Source: SCTD01 sp963784675 (GTDB lineage Bacteria; Actinomycetota; Actinomycetes; Mycobacteriales; SCTD01). From it: a stretch of DNA of 64,000 nt. Below, piece by piece: positions 8,211-17,228 of this stretch; positions within the stretch are counted from its first letter, which is position 1, and every line of letters starts with the position of its first letter. The stretch is from the NCBI GenBank assembly GCA_963784675.1, contig CAWASE010000016.1:62001-126000 (forward strand), written 5' to 3'. A program made the position numbers and the translations under genes. The notes under the pieces are model-generated. The model did not search any database, was not told where the DNA came from, and saw only the letters and a list, made by a program, of their open reading frames with translations.

Positions 8211-9349
8211 GCGCCGCCCTGATCGTCGAGGACGGGCACTCTCCGTACGTGCTGGCCGCCGTACGCTCGTTGGCGGCCGCCGGGCTGCGCGTCGGGACGG
8301 CCAGCGCGGTCCGCAACCCCCGGGTCAGCCGGTCGCGCGACGTCAGCGCGTGGCATCGCGTCGGACTGCCGGAGGACGACCTCGACGCCTTCACCGCCGA
8401 CGTCGCCGCGGTCGTCCGGCAGGGACGGTACGACCTGGTGTTCGGGGCCGACGACATCGAGCTGCTGGCGCTGTCGGCCCGTCGCGAGGAGCTCGGCGCA
8501 CTGCTGCCGCACGCACCGCACGACGCGGTCGTGCGCGCGGTCGACAAGCTGACCCTCACGCAGGCTGCCGAACGCGTCGGCGTCGCCGTGCCGCGCACCG
8601 TGCCGGCCGATGCGGCCGCGCTGGCGGCCTGGACCGGGCCGGTGGTCGTCAAGGCGCGGCTGCACTGGGACCCGGCGACCGACGCCCGGGCCTCCTCGTC
8701 CCGCCATCACGAGGCGGCTGTCCGACCGAGCCAGGACCAGGCCCACGCGCTGGTCGACCAGCTCGGCTCCGCGCTGCTGCAGGAACCGATCGCAGGGGAG
8801 CAGCTGGCCCTGAGCCTGGTGGTCGACGCGACCGGGCGTGCCCGGGCCGTGAGCCAGCAGCACACGCTGCGCTCGTCGCTGGCCCGCACCAGCAGCCGCG
8901 CGTGCACGGACGCCGTCGACCCCGAGCTTCTGGCGGGCGCGGAGGCGCTGCTGGCCGACCTCGGCTGGACCGGGTTGGCCAACCTGCAGTATCTGCGTCC
9001 CCCGGGCGGGCGCCCGCACCTGATCGACCTCAACGGCAGGTTCTACGGCTCGCTGGCGCTGGCCGTGGCGGCCGGGGCGGACCTGCCGGCCACCTGGGCC
9101 CGCCTCGCGCTCGGACAACCGGTCCCGGACCAGGTGCTGGGCCGCCCGGGCGTCCGCTTCCAGGCGCTGCACGCGGACGTGCTCCGCGCCCGGACCGAGC
9201 GGCGGGGCGGCCTGCTGCACGACCTGCGCGAGACCGTCGGCTACGCCGCCGGCGCCACCCATGCGACCTGGTCGCGCCGCGATCCGGTCCCGGCGCTGGC
9301 GTGGGCCGGTCACGTCGCCCGGGAGGGCCTGCGCCGGCGTCGTTCGTGA
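8207..9349 (+). CDS. ATP-grasp enzyme
   Basis: 380 aa, GTG start inside GTGA. It has an N-terminal Rossmann-like domain (ALIVEDGHSPYVLAAVRSL), a basic ATP-binding strand (GPVVVKARLHW), a hinge with LLQEPIAGEQLALSLVV and the Mg-binding end (GRPHLIDLNGRFYGSLAL). These are features of carboxylate-amine ligases of the carbamoyl-phosphate-synthase-like ATP-grasp branch, common in polysaccharide clusters where they ligate amino acids to sugars. The substrate cannot be deduced. It is the last gene of the coupled unit with flippase and FemAB-like transferase, 14 bp from the convergent glycosyltransferase. Confidence 0.75.
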   Translation: MSAALIVEDGHSPYVLAAVRSLAAAGLRVGTASAVRNPRVSRSRDVSAWHRVGLPEDDLDAFTADVAAVVRQGRYDLVFGADDIELLALSARREELGALLPHAPHDAVVRAVDKLTLTQAAERVGVAVPRTVPADAAALAAWTGPVVVKARLHWDPATDARASSSRHHEAAVRPSQDQAHALVDQLGSALLQEPIAGEQLALSLVVDATGRARAVSQQHTLRSSLARTSSRACTDAVDPELLAGAEALLADLGWTGLANLQYLRPPGGRPHLIDLNGRFYGSLALAVAAGADLPATWARLALGQPVPDQVLGRPGVRFQALHADVLRARTERRGGLLHDLRETVGYAAGATHATWSRRDPVPALAWAGHVAREGLRRRRS

Positions 9350-9363
9350 CCGCGGCCGGTCGG

Positions 9364-10526
9364 TCAGCCGGCGGGCAGGACCCGGTCGGGAGCCAGCAGG
9401 TCCAGCGCGGCCGCGGTGATGCGGGCGGTCGTCAGGGCCAGATCGTGCCCGGACTCGACGTTCGCGCGGCCCCGACGGCCCTCCGCGTCCGCCTCGACGG
9501 TCCCGTCGAGCCGCTCCAGCACGGCGGCGGCCAGACTGCCCGCGTCCCCGGGCGGCACGATCGCCCCCGCGGTCGTCGGGACGGACTCACGCACGCCGGT
9601 GACGTCGCTGGCGACGACCGACCGGGCCCGGGCCATCGCCTCCAGAGGCACCAGCGCCATGCCCTCCCACCGCGACGGCACGACGACGACGTCGGCTGCG
9701 GCGAGCCAGGAGGCCACGTCGTCGCTGTCGCCCACCAGCGACACCCCGGCGGGCAGCGAGCGCTCGAGCGCGGCGCGGTCGGGGCCGTCGCCGATCAGGA
9801 CCAGCGTCGCGTCCGGCACGCCGGCCCGTACCCGCGGCCAGGCCTGCAGCAGCACGTCCTGGCCCTTCTGCCGGGCCAGCCGCCCGACGCAGACCGCGGT
9901 GGGTGCCTCCGGGTCCAGCCCCAGCGCGGCCCGGGCGGCGGCCCGTTCCGGCCGGCCCGCCGGGGTGAGGCGGGTCAGGTCGACTCCGTTGGGGACGACG
10001 ACCGCTGCCGCCCTGATGCCCTGGTCCAGGCCGGTCTGACGTTCGGCGGCGCTCACGCAGACCAGCAGCGACGTCCACCGGGCGGCGGCCCGCTCCCAGC
10101 CCAGGGTCGCGGCGTGCACCGGTCCGGTGACCGCCTCGAAAGACCAGGCGTGCGGCTGGAAGACCGTCGGCACCCGTCCCCGCAGCAGCAGCCGCCCGGC
10201 CAGCCCCGCCTTCGCCGAGTGCAGGTGCACGACGTCGGGGACGGTCGCGACGGACCAGCGCTGCCCAGCCGGCGGATCTCGGCGGGCACCCCCGGCCCCG
10301 GCGAACGTCCGGCGGGCCAGTCCAGGACGCGCACGCCCGCCGCGCGCAGCTCCTCGCCCAGCATGCCGCCCGGGGGGCAGGCGACGGCGACGTCGAGCCC
10401 GGCCCGGTGCTGCGCGGCGGCGAGGTCGACGACGCACCGCGCCACCCCTGCCGTCGTCGGCTGCGCGACGTGCAGCAGGCGGGGCGCGACGGGCGGCACG
10501 CCGGACGGTCCGTCGGGCGTCGGCAT
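9364..10526 (-). CDS. GT4-family glycosyltransferase, frame interrupted
   Basis: The N-terminal part (from ATG 10526: LLHVAQPTTAGVARCVVDLA, ACPPGGMLGEELRAAGVRV) is in one frame; from about 10260 downward the sense moves to another (VPDVVHLHSAKAGLAGRL, VVVPNGVDL, VGRLARQKGQDVLLQAW, WEGMALVPLEAMA, IVPPGDAGSLA). Joined, they make a normal GT-B retaining glycosyltransferase of about 387 aa, with the C-terminal E-x7-E-like segment (WEGMALVPLE). The span is a multiple of three plus two, consistent with one missing base in GGCTGGGCAGCG near 10262. The gene has a leaderless-type -10 box and faces a divergent lipoprotein gene. The likely role is sugar transfer in assembly of the glycan handled by the neighbouring flippase. 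Confidence 0.8.
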
Positions 10527-10532
10527 CGCCGC

Positions 10533-10538
10533 ACCCTA
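10533..10538 (-). promoter_or_regulatory. -10 box of glycosyltransferase gene (leaderless type)
   Basis: TAGGGT on the minus strand, six bases before ATG 10526, with no Shine-Dalgarno; matches the actinobacterial TANNNT -10 at leaderless starts. Confidence 0.6.
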
Positions 10539-10583
10539 GCGGCCGGCCCACCGCGCCGGCACGCGCGCCGGACCGTCGCGACC

Positions 10584-10589
10584 TAGGCT
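10584..10589 (+). promoter_or_regulatory. -10 box of lipoprotein gene (leaderless type)
   Basis: TAGGCT six bases before GTG 10596. Together with the minus-strand box at 10533-10538 it forms a divergent promoter pair. Confidence 0.6.
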
Positions 10590-10595
10590 GACCAG

Positions 10596-11147
10596 GTGCC
10601 TCCCGCTCCGCGCCGCCTGCTCGCGCCGGTGCTGGCGCTCGTGCTGGCTGGTGTGCTCGCCGGCTGCGGCGGCGGTGGCAACCCGGTGAGCGTCGCGAGC
10701 TCGCCGGTCCCGGTCGTGGCGCCCACCTCGGCTCCCGCCGCGCCGTCGCTCGCGCCGTGCCCTGGCGGGCCGACCGCGCTGCAGTGGCCGACCGCGATCC
10801 CGGCCGACCTGCCCAAGCCGCCCTCCGCCACCGACGGCGTCGTGACCGACAGCCCCGACGGGCTCACCATCGTCAAGTTCACGACCACCACCAGCCTGCG
10901 TGAGTCGATCCTGTTCCTCATCGATGCGCTGCCCGCGGCCGGCTTCACGCTCGGTCGGGGTGACGCCGAGGCCACCGAGGCCGACGCCCCGTTCGTGAAG
11001 GGCGACGTGCGGGGCATCCTGCGCATGATCGCGCCGGAACCCTGCCGTACCGACTGGCTGGTCGCCGTCACGCGCCAGACGGTCCCGGCCGGGGGACCCC
11101 CCCTGCTGCCGGTCCGGCCGAGCACGTCGCCGCTGCCGTTCGGCTGA
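10596..11147 (+). CDS. Putative lipoprotein of unknown function
   Basis: 183 aa from GTG 10596. The N-terminus is a lipoprotein signal (RRLLAPVLALVLAGVLAGC, lipobox LAGC at residues about 21-24), followed by a Gly/Ala/Pro/Ser spacer. The mature part includes PTAIPADLPKPPSATDGVV, VKFTTTTSLRESILFLIDAL and LPAAGFTLGRGDAEATEADAP, typical of small actinobacterial periplasmic proteins of about 130 residues. No enzymatic motif. It is followed by the LivH-like permease after 6 bp, so it may share that operon, but it is too small to be the solute-binding protein, which is encoded at 13923. Confidence 0.7.
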   Translation: MPPAPRRLLAPVLALVLAGVLAGCGGGGNPVSVASSPVPVVAPTSAPAAPSLAPCPGGPTALQWPTAIPADLPKPPSATDGVVTDSPDGLTIVKFTTTTSLRESILFLIDALPAAGFTLGRGDAEATEADAPFVKGDVRGILRMIAPEPCRTDWLVAVTRQTVPAGGPPLLPVRPSTSPLPFG

Positions 11148-11153
11148 GCGCGC

Positions 11154-12130
11154 GTGCTCGCTGTCACCTCCGGGCTCCCGGACCCCGGCGTCCTGCTGCA
11201 GGCGGTGCTGTCCGGACTCTCCGCCGGCGCGGTGCTGGGCCTGGTCGCCCTGGGCTTCACGCTGGTGGCGGGCACGGTGCGCGTGCTGCACCTCGCGCAC
11301 GGCGACCTCGTCGTGGCCGCGGTGTTCGTCGGGCTGCTCGCCGTCGTCGGGACGACTCCGGTCGCCGCCGTCCTGGCGCCCGGACCGTCGGTGCTGCTCG
11401 TGCTCGTCGTGCTGGCCGCCGGCGTGCTGCTGTCGCTGCTGCTCGCGCGGCTCGTCGTCCTGCCGTCCCTGCCCGACGTCGGACGCGGACGCACCGGCGA
11501 CCCCCTCGGCTGGCTCGCCGGCGGGGTGGCGGCCGGCCTGCTGCTGCGCGAGAGCTGGGCCTGGTGCTGACCCAGCAGGGCTACGCGGTGCCGGACCCGC
11601 TGCGGCTGTCGGCGTTGACGCCGTCGGGCCTGCTGACCCTGCCGGGCGGTCAGGTGCTGCCTGCGCGGGTGCCGGCGGTGCTCGTGCTCGCGCTGCTCAC
11701 GGGTCTGGCCATCGACCTGCTGCTCGCGCGCTCGGCGTTCGGACGGTCGCTGCGCGCCGTCGCGGACGATCCGGAAGCGGCGGCGCTGTGCGGCGTGCCG
11801 GCCCGCCGGGTCGTGCTGCAGGTCTTCGCCCTGGCCGGGTTGCTGGCTGCGGTGGCGGCCCTGCTCGACGCCCCCGGCCGCACCAGCCTGTCGGTCGACG
11901 ACGGCGTCGTGCTGGGGCTGTCGGCGATCGCGGCAGCGCTGCTCGGCGGGCTGGGTTCCGCGCGCGGGGCGCTCGTCGGCGGCCTGGCGCTGGGGGTGGT
12001 GCAGGCCGTCGTCGTGAGCGTGGCCGGAGCAGCCTGGACCGACGTCGTCCCGCTCGCGGTGCTGGTCCTGGTGCTGGCGCTGCGGCCGCAAGGGGCAGGA
12101 CGCGCCGTCGCGCTGCGGGGCGCGGCGTGA
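11154..12130 (+). CDS. Branched-chain amino acid-type ABC permease (LivH-like), frame interrupted
   Basis: The first half (GTG 11154) reads VLSGLSAGAVLGLVALGFTL, VRVLHLAHGDLVVAAVFVG, up to AAGLLLRE; it then stops at TGA 11568-11570. The second half, in another frame, continues LGLVLTQQGYAVPDPLRL, FGRSLRAVADDPEAAALCGV, LGLSAIAAALLGGLGSARGA. Together they give a complete LivH-type permease of about 325 aa, including the conserved RA.A.dpeaA..cGi loop that contacts the ATPase. The total length is a multiple of three plus two, so one base is probably missing in GCGAGAGCTGGG at about 11553. It ends GTGA-coupled to the LivM-LivG gene. Confidence 0.8.
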
Positions 12131-13926
12131 TCGAGCTGGCGCAGGTGCTGTGGCTGCTGGTGGCCGCCATCGGGCTCGCCGTGTCCGTCTCCTACGCGGG
12201 GCTGCCCGTGCTCGGCCAGGGGGCGTTCGTCGCGGTCGGGGGCTTCGGGACGGCGCTGCTCGGGCCCGGCGGGGCGGGCCTGCCGCTCGGGGTCGCCTGC
12301 GTGCTGGCGGTCGTGCTCGCGGGCGTGCTCGGGCACCTCGTCGCGCTCGGCGGATCGCGGCTGGAAGGGGCCTGGCTCGCGCTGGCCACCTGGGCGCTCG
12401 CCTGGCTGGTCGCGCGCACCCTGGCGGCGTTCCCCCAGGCTTTCGGCGGCGCGCAGGGGCTGGTGCGCCCCTCCCCGGCGCACCTGGTCTCACCGGTGCT
12501 CGGCCTCGACCTCGCCCTCACCCCGACGGTGCACGTGGTGCTCGCCGGACTGGTCTGCGGGCTCGGTCTGGCCGGGCTGCACCGCCTGGACCGGGGGCCC
12601 GGCGGGCTGGATCTCGCGGTGCTGCGCGCGGACCCGGCGCTGGCGGCGTCGCTGGGCCTGCCGGTGGCGGCCCGCCGTCGCGCGGTGCTCACCGTCACCG
12701 CGACGCTCGGTGGGCTGTCCGGTGCGGGAACCACCGTCCTGCTCGGTCTGGTCGCCGCCGCGGACGTCGCCCCGGTGCTGTCGCTGCAGCTGTTCGTCGC
12801 GGTGCTGCTGGCCGGGACCGCGCGGTGGTGGGGCCCGCTGCTGGGCGTGGCCGTGCTCGCCGCCCTGGTGCCGGTGGCCGACGCGCTGGCCGCGGCCGCC
12901 ACGCTCCCGCCCGAACGGTCGCGCGGCGTGCTGACGGCGGCGCTGCTCGTCCTCGTGCTCGCGCTGCGCGGGCCGATCACCCGACGCCTGCGGCAGGTTC
13001 GGTCGTCGTCGTCGACGTCGTCATCCTTGTCGTCGCCGGCTGATCCCGTGGTCCTCGCGCCGGCGCCCGGGCGCCCCGCCTGGGCACCCGTCCTGCTGGA
13101 GGCGCGGGACGTCCGGGTGTCGTTCGGGGCGGTGCAGGCGCTGGACGGGGTCGGTCTGCGCGTCCGCGCCGGCCGCGTGCACGCTCTCGTCGGCGCCAAC
13201 GGTTCCGGGAAGTCGACGCTCCTGGCCGTGCTCGCCGGGGACCGCACCCCGGACAGCGGCACCGTCGAGGTGGCGGGCGACGTCGTCGCGACCGGAACCC
13301 GGGCCCGGGTGCTGGCCGGGGTGGCCCGCACGCCGCAGGCCACCGTGCTGCCCGACCTGGACCCGACGCGCCAGGTCGCCGCCGGGGTGCGCGGCGGGTC
13401 GACCGCGACCGGCGCGGTGGTCCGGCACCTGCTCGCGACGCCGTCGTCCCAGCTGGCCGAGCGACGCCGCCGGAGCCTGACGGCGGCGGCCCTTCGTCGC
13501 ACCGGCCTGGACGTCGACGGACGCGCCTGCGGCGCGCTCACCGTCGGCGAGCAGCGGCTGCTGCAGATCGCGCGCGCCGTCGCCACCGGCGCCTCGGTCC
13601 TGCTGCTGGACGAACCGGCGGCCGGCATGACGGCGAGCGAACGGACCCGGCTCGCTGCCGTCGTCCGAGCGCTGGCGGGGAACGGCGGCGCCGTCGTGCT
13701 CGTCGAGCACGACATGCGCCTGGTCGCCGCGGTCGCCGACCGGGTCACCGTGCTCGCCGACGGGTGCGTGCTCGCCGTCGGCAGCCCGCAGGCTGTCCAG
13801 GCCGATCCCGCCGTCCGCCGCGCCTACCTGGGCAGCCCCGCCTACCTGGGCAGCCCCGCCTACCTGGGCAGCCCCGCCTACCTGGGCAGCCCCGCCACCC
13901 CGACCCTGCCGGAGACCGTCCCGTGA
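12127..13926 (+). CDS. LivM permease fused to LivG ATPase
   Basis: 599 aa, GTG in GTGA. Residues 1 to about 290 are a LivM-type membrane domain (SYAGLPVLGQGAFVAVGGFG, WWGPLLGVAVLAALVP). A Ser-rich bridge (RSSSSTSSSLSSP, about 295-315) leads to an ABC ATPase at about 322-560: Walker A GANGSGKST (about 355), Q-loop region RTPQATVLPDLDPTRQ, signature LTVGEQRLLQIARA, Walker B VLLLDEPAAGM and switch His in VLVEHDM. The signature reads TVGEQ rather than LSGGQ, normal for LivG-like proteins. The C-terminus carries four identical six-residue units (AYLGSP). Permease and ATPase are usually separate genes in Liv systems. GTGA overlap with the binding-protein gene; no LivF-like second ATPase is seen. 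Confidence 0.85.
   Translation: MIELAQVLWLLVAAIGLAVSVSYAGLPVLGQGAFVAVGGFGTALLGPGGAGLPLGVACVLAVVLAGVLGHLVALGGSRLEGAWLALATWALAWLVARTLAAFPQAFGGAQGLVRPSPAHLVSPVLGLDLALTPTVHVVLAGLVCGLGLAGLHRLDRGPGGLDLAVLRADPALAASLGLPVAARRRAVLTVTATLGGLSGAGTTVLLGLVAAADVAPVLSLQLFVAVLLAGTARWWGPLLGVAVLAALVPVADALAAAATLPPERSRGVLTAALLVLVLALRGPITRRLRQVRSSSSTSSSLSSPADPVVLAPAPGRPAWAPVLLEARDVRVSFGAVQALDGVGLRVRAGRVHALVGANGSGKSTLLAVLAGDRTPDSGTVEVAGDVVATGTRARVLAGVARTPQATVLPDLDPTRQVAAGVRGGSTATGAVVRHLLATPSSQLAERRRRSLTAAALRRTGLDVDGRACGALTVGEQRLLQIARAVATGASVLLLDEPAAGMTASERTRLAAVVRALAGNGGAVVLVEHDMRLVAAVADRVTVLADGCVLAVGSPQAVQADPAVRRAYLGSPAYLGSPAYLGSPAYLGSPATPTLPETVP
13822..13893 (+). repeat. Four perfect 18-bp tandem repeats
   Basis: Four exact head-to-tail copies of an 18-bp unit (13822-13839 and the next three) encode Ala-Tyr-Leu-Gly-Ser-Pro repeats at the C-terminus of the ABC ATPase. 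Copy-number change would keep the frame. Confidence 0.95.
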
Positions 13927-15149
13927 GCCGACGCCACCTGCTTCCCGCGCTGCTGACCGCGAGCCTGCTGGCCGGCTGCACCGGCGGAGGCACCGGCAGG
14001 GACACCGGTGGGGCCACCGGCGCCGTCCCGATCGGGGACGCCGTGGTCTTCGTCGTCTCGGCGCCGCTGACGTCCTCGCCGTGGATCGGCGCCTTCGTCC
14101 AGCGCGGCGCGGTGCTGGCCGCCGACGAGCTGAACGACGCCGGCGGCATCGACGGTCGCCCGGTACGCATCGACGTGCTCGACAACGCAGGCTCGCCGCA
14201 GCGCGCCGTCGCCAACGCCCGCGACGCCGTTTCGCGGGGCGCCGTCGCCCTGATCACCGACGGCGTGGGGGCGGTGGCCGTCGCGGCGGTCAGCGAGCCC
14301 GCGGAGCTGCCGGTGTTCGTCGTCTTCGAGGGTGGCGACGCGATCGTCGACCCGGAGCAGCGTCCGACCCTGTTCCGCCTCGCACCGGCGAACGCGCCGA
14401 TGAGCCGCCGGCTGGCCGACTACGTCAGCGAGCAGGTCGGCTCCGTCGCGCTGCTCGGTGACACGACGTCCTACGGCCGGGACGGCGTCACCGCCACCGA
14501 GCAGGCCCTGGCGCGCAACAAGGTGACGCTGGCCTCCCGGGCGACGCTGCCCGACGGCGGAGGCGACGTCGCCACCCAGGTGCTCGCGGCCAGGCGGGCC
14601 GGCGCGCAGGCGCTCATCGTCTGGGCCGGTGCGGCCGGCGTCGTCGCCGTCGTGCGGGCGGCACGAGGCGCCGGCTGGGACGTCCCGGTCTACACCGGCC
14701 CCACCGGGGAGGACCCGCTCGTGCGGCAACGGCTCGCGGACCGTCCCGAGTGGCTGGACGGGCTGACCTTCGTGAGCTTCCGCATCACCAGCGAGACCGG
14801 TCCGGAGCCGTTCGAGGCCTACCGCGCCGCCTATGAGAAGAAGTTCGGCGTGGACGAGGTCGGCGTGCAGGCGGGCGGCCGCCCGGTCGTGCAGCCACCG
14901 GACTGGTCCACCTACTCCTACGACGCCGTCAAGCTGTCGGCCGCCGCCCTCCGGACCGGCGCGCCGCTGCTCACCGCGCTGGACTCCACCGTCATCACCG
15001 GCGCCAACGGCGACGAGCGCGGCTACGGTCCGACCGACCGCGAGGGCGTGAGCCCCGACGACATGTACTTCGGGCGGTTCGACGGCTTCCGCTTCGCGCC
15101 GGTGCAGGACGACATCCTGTCGGTGGACCTGCCGCCCGTGCCGCAGTAG
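13923..15149 (+). CDS. ABC transporter substrate-binding lipoprotein, LivJ/amide type
   Basis: 408 aa, GTG in GTGA with the LivM-LivG gene. Lipoprotein signal (LLPALLTASLLAGC), then a type-I periplasmic binding fold: WIGAFVQRGAVLAADELNDAGGIDGRPVRI, DNAGSPQRAVANARDAVSRGAVALI, FRLAPANAPMSRRLADYV, TSYGRDGVTA and TYSYDAVKLSAAAL. These place it among receptor-ligand-binding (Leu/Ile/Val or amide) proteins. With the upstream LivH-like and LivM-LivG genes it completes an importer for a branched amino acid, amide or related solute; the ligand is unknown. Confidence 0.8.
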   Translation: MSRRHLLPALLTASLLAGCTGGGTGRDTGGATGAVPIGDAVVFVVSAPLTSSPWIGAFVQRGAVLAADELNDAGGIDGRPVRIDVLDNAGSPQRAVANARDAVSRGAVALITDGVGAVAVAAVSEPAELPVFVVFEGGDAIVDPEQRPTLFRLAPANAPMSRRLADYVSEQVGSVALLGDTTSYGRDGVTATEQALARNKVTLASRATLPDGGGDVATQVLAARRAGAQALIVWAGAAGVVAVVRAARGAGWDVPVYTGPTGEDPLVRQRLADRPEWLDGLTFVSFRITSETGPEPFEAYRAAYEKKFGVDEVGVQAGGRPVVQPPDWSTYSYDAVKLSAAALRTGAPLLTALDSTVITGANGDERGYGPTDREGVSPDDMYFGRFDGFRFAPVQDDILSVDLPPVPQ

Positions 15150-15164
15150 GGCCAGACTGCACCC

Positions 15165-15863
15165 ATGTGCGGTCGCTACGCCAGCAGCAGGGGAGCCCAC
15201 GACCTCGCGTCCTGGTTCGACGCCGACGACGACGAGCCGCAGGAGACACCCCTGCCGCCGTCCTGGAACGTCGCCCCGACCGACCCGGTCCACGCGGTGC
15301 TGGAACGCGACGGCCGGCGGGTGCTGCGGGTGCTGCGCTGGGGCCTGGTGCCGTCGTGGGCCAAGGACACCAAGGGCGCGGCCCGGCTGATCAACGCCCG
15401 TCGCGAGAGCGTGACGGACAAGCCCGCCTTCCGGGCCGCCTACCGCCGCCGACGGTGCCTGCTGCCGGCCGACGGCTACTACGAGTGGCAGGTGCTCGAC
15501 GGACGCAAGCAGCCGTGGTTCCTGACCAGCCAGGACGGTTCACCGCTGGCGATGGCCGGGCTCTATGAGGTGTGGGCGCCCGCGGGCAGCGACGAGCGGC
15601 TCTGGACCTGCACCGTCCTGACCACCGCTGCCGCCGACGAGCTCGGCCACGTCCATGACCGCACGCCGCTGCTGGTGCCGCAGGCCGACTGGGGACGTTG
15701 GCTCGACGCCGACCGCGAGGACCCGGGCGAGGGCCTGCTGGTACCGGCGGTCAATGGGGTGCTCGACGCCTGGCCGGTGGCCGCCGCGGTCGGCAACGTG
15801 CGCAACAACGGTCCTGAGCTGGCCGAGCCGATCCATCCGATCGACCCGCCGGTGCTGTTCTGA
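15165..15863 (+). CDS. SRAP (YedK/HMCES-type) abasic-site DNA-protein crosslinker
   Basis: 232 aa. MCGRYA gives the catalytic Cys2 exposed after Met removal; other hallmarks are WNVAPTDPV, LRWGLVPSWAKD, INARRESV, CLLPADGYYEW and HDRTPLL. Family members covalently trap abasic sites in single-stranded DNA through Cys2, with the Asn of INARRE, the Glu of YYEW and the His of HxR-P. Here the last motif is HDRTP, with Thr where Met is most common. Stand-alone gene, 15 bp after the binding-protein gene; not clearly in an SOS operon. Confidence 0.9.
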   Translation: MCGRYASSRGAHDLASWFDADDDEPQETPLPPSWNVAPTDPVHAVLERDGRRVLRVLRWGLVPSWAKDTKGAARLINARRESVTDKPAFRAAYRRRRCLLPADGYYEWQVLDGRKQPWFLTSQDGSPLAMAGLYEVWAPAGSDERLWTCTVLTTAAADELGHVHDRTPLLVPQADWGRWLDADREDPGEGLLVPAVNGVLDAWPVAAAVGNVRNNGPELAEPIHPIDPPVLF

Positions 15864-15866
15864 GCG

Positions 15867-17113
15867 TCAGCTGAGGCGCCACAGGCCCGCGCCGCCGGCC
15901 AGCACCAGCAGCAGGGCGATCCCGGTGACGACGATCGCCGCCGGTCGCGCCGCGAGCGCGGCGACCTCCGGAGCCATGATCGGGGCCGTCGCGAAGGCGT
16001 AGCGGAAGGACGTGGCCCCGGTGCCGGGCAGGTCGGCGCCCAGGTACGGCGCGTACGACGACGCGCGGGCGCCGGTGGCGGCCGTCTGCACGAGCAGGTC
16101 CAGCGCGCTGCGCCGGGCGGTGGCGGCCGGCCGGCCAGCCGCCCACGCCGCCCAGGTGGCTGCGCCACCGGGCGGCACCAGCGTCCGCGGGTCCAGCACC
16201 GGGGTGACCGTCAGGTCCAGGTCCAGCCGGCTCGCCGTCGCGAGCGTGACCGTCAGCTCGATGCTCTGCCCCGGCGCGAGCGTGCCGTCGACCCGGGCAC
16301 CGTCCGGGGTCGGGGTCGTGCCCGGCCCGGCCACGCGCACGGGCTGCGGGCGGGACGTTGGCGCACCCAGGGTGCCACCGAGACGGAGCGGCACGCCGAC
16401 GACGGCGCTCACGCGGGCGTCTCCCGTCGTCGGCACCGAGGCAGGCAGCAGCCCGCCGGCCACCGGCAGCCGGCCGGTACCTGCGACGGCGGCCTCCCGG
16501 GCGGCGTCCAGCCCCGCGGCCAGCGCCGCGGCGTCGGCGTCGGCCGCGGTGGGCAGCGTCGCCGGCTGGGCGGTGGTGTTGGTCAGGCGCAGCGCGGACC
16601 GTGCCGGGCGCGACCGTGGCGCCGGGCTGCACCGGCCCGCCGTCGATCTGGACCCGCAGCGGCAGGCGCGCGGCCTCCAGCGCCGCGTCCAGCGTCAGCC
16701 GGGCGGCCAGCTCGCGCCGGCCGGGGGAGAAGCCCTGCCAAACGACCGCGCCGAACTTCGTCACGGGGGGCGGGAGGTCCGAGAGCGGTTCCGCCGAGCG
16801 GGCCGGGTCCGCGCTCGCGCACCTGGTAGTCGCCGGTGCCGGTCAGCGTCAGCCGCTGCTCCAGCCGCACCCGGGCGGGCGCGCCGGCGCCGTCGAGGTC
16901 GACCAGCACGACCTCGTCGTTCACGACCGGTCCGGGCACGCGAGAGGTCAGGATCCGGTCGGGACGGGCGCCGACCTGCTGCAGCAGGACGCGGTCGCTC
17001 TCGCGCTGCCCCGCCGGGGTCGGCAGGTCCAGCGCCGACGCGGGCCCGGCGGTCAGCAGCCCGACCGCCAGCACCTGCGCCAGCACGGCCACGGCGGCTC
17101 CGGCTCTGCGCAC
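15867..17113 (-). CDS. Secreted membrane-anchored protein, frame interrupted twice
   Basis: Three segments in three frames combine into one protein of about 415 aa. GTG 17113 starts a signal peptide (AVAVLAQVLAVGLLTAGPASA) and a domain ending TGTGDYQVRE; near 16810 the sense moves to DPARSAEPLSDLPPPVTKF and WQGFSPGRRELAARLTLD; near 16625 it moves again to RLTNTTAQPATLPTAADAD, through to PEVAALAARPAAIVVTGIAL and a C-terminal membrane helix ending GLWRLS. Each switch fits one extra base. The domain type resembles none I know; the architecture is exported and anchored by the C-terminal helix. A leaderless -10 box precedes the start. Either a true pseudogene or two sequence errors. Confidence 0.6.
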
Positions 17114-17119
17114 CCCCTC

Positions 17120-17125
17120 ACGCTA
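17120..17125 (-). promoter_or_regulatory. -10 box of secreted-protein gene (leaderless type)
   Basis: TAGCGT on the minus strand, six bases before GTG 17113; supports that start codon. Confidence 0.55.
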
Positions 17126-17228
17126 GGTGCGGGCAGGTCTACGCGTGTGAGCACGGAGCGAACAGGGGTACGCCAGACAGGACGTCCACCCCGCTCGGGG
17201 CGGCCGCGACGAGCACAGGAGCACCCCC

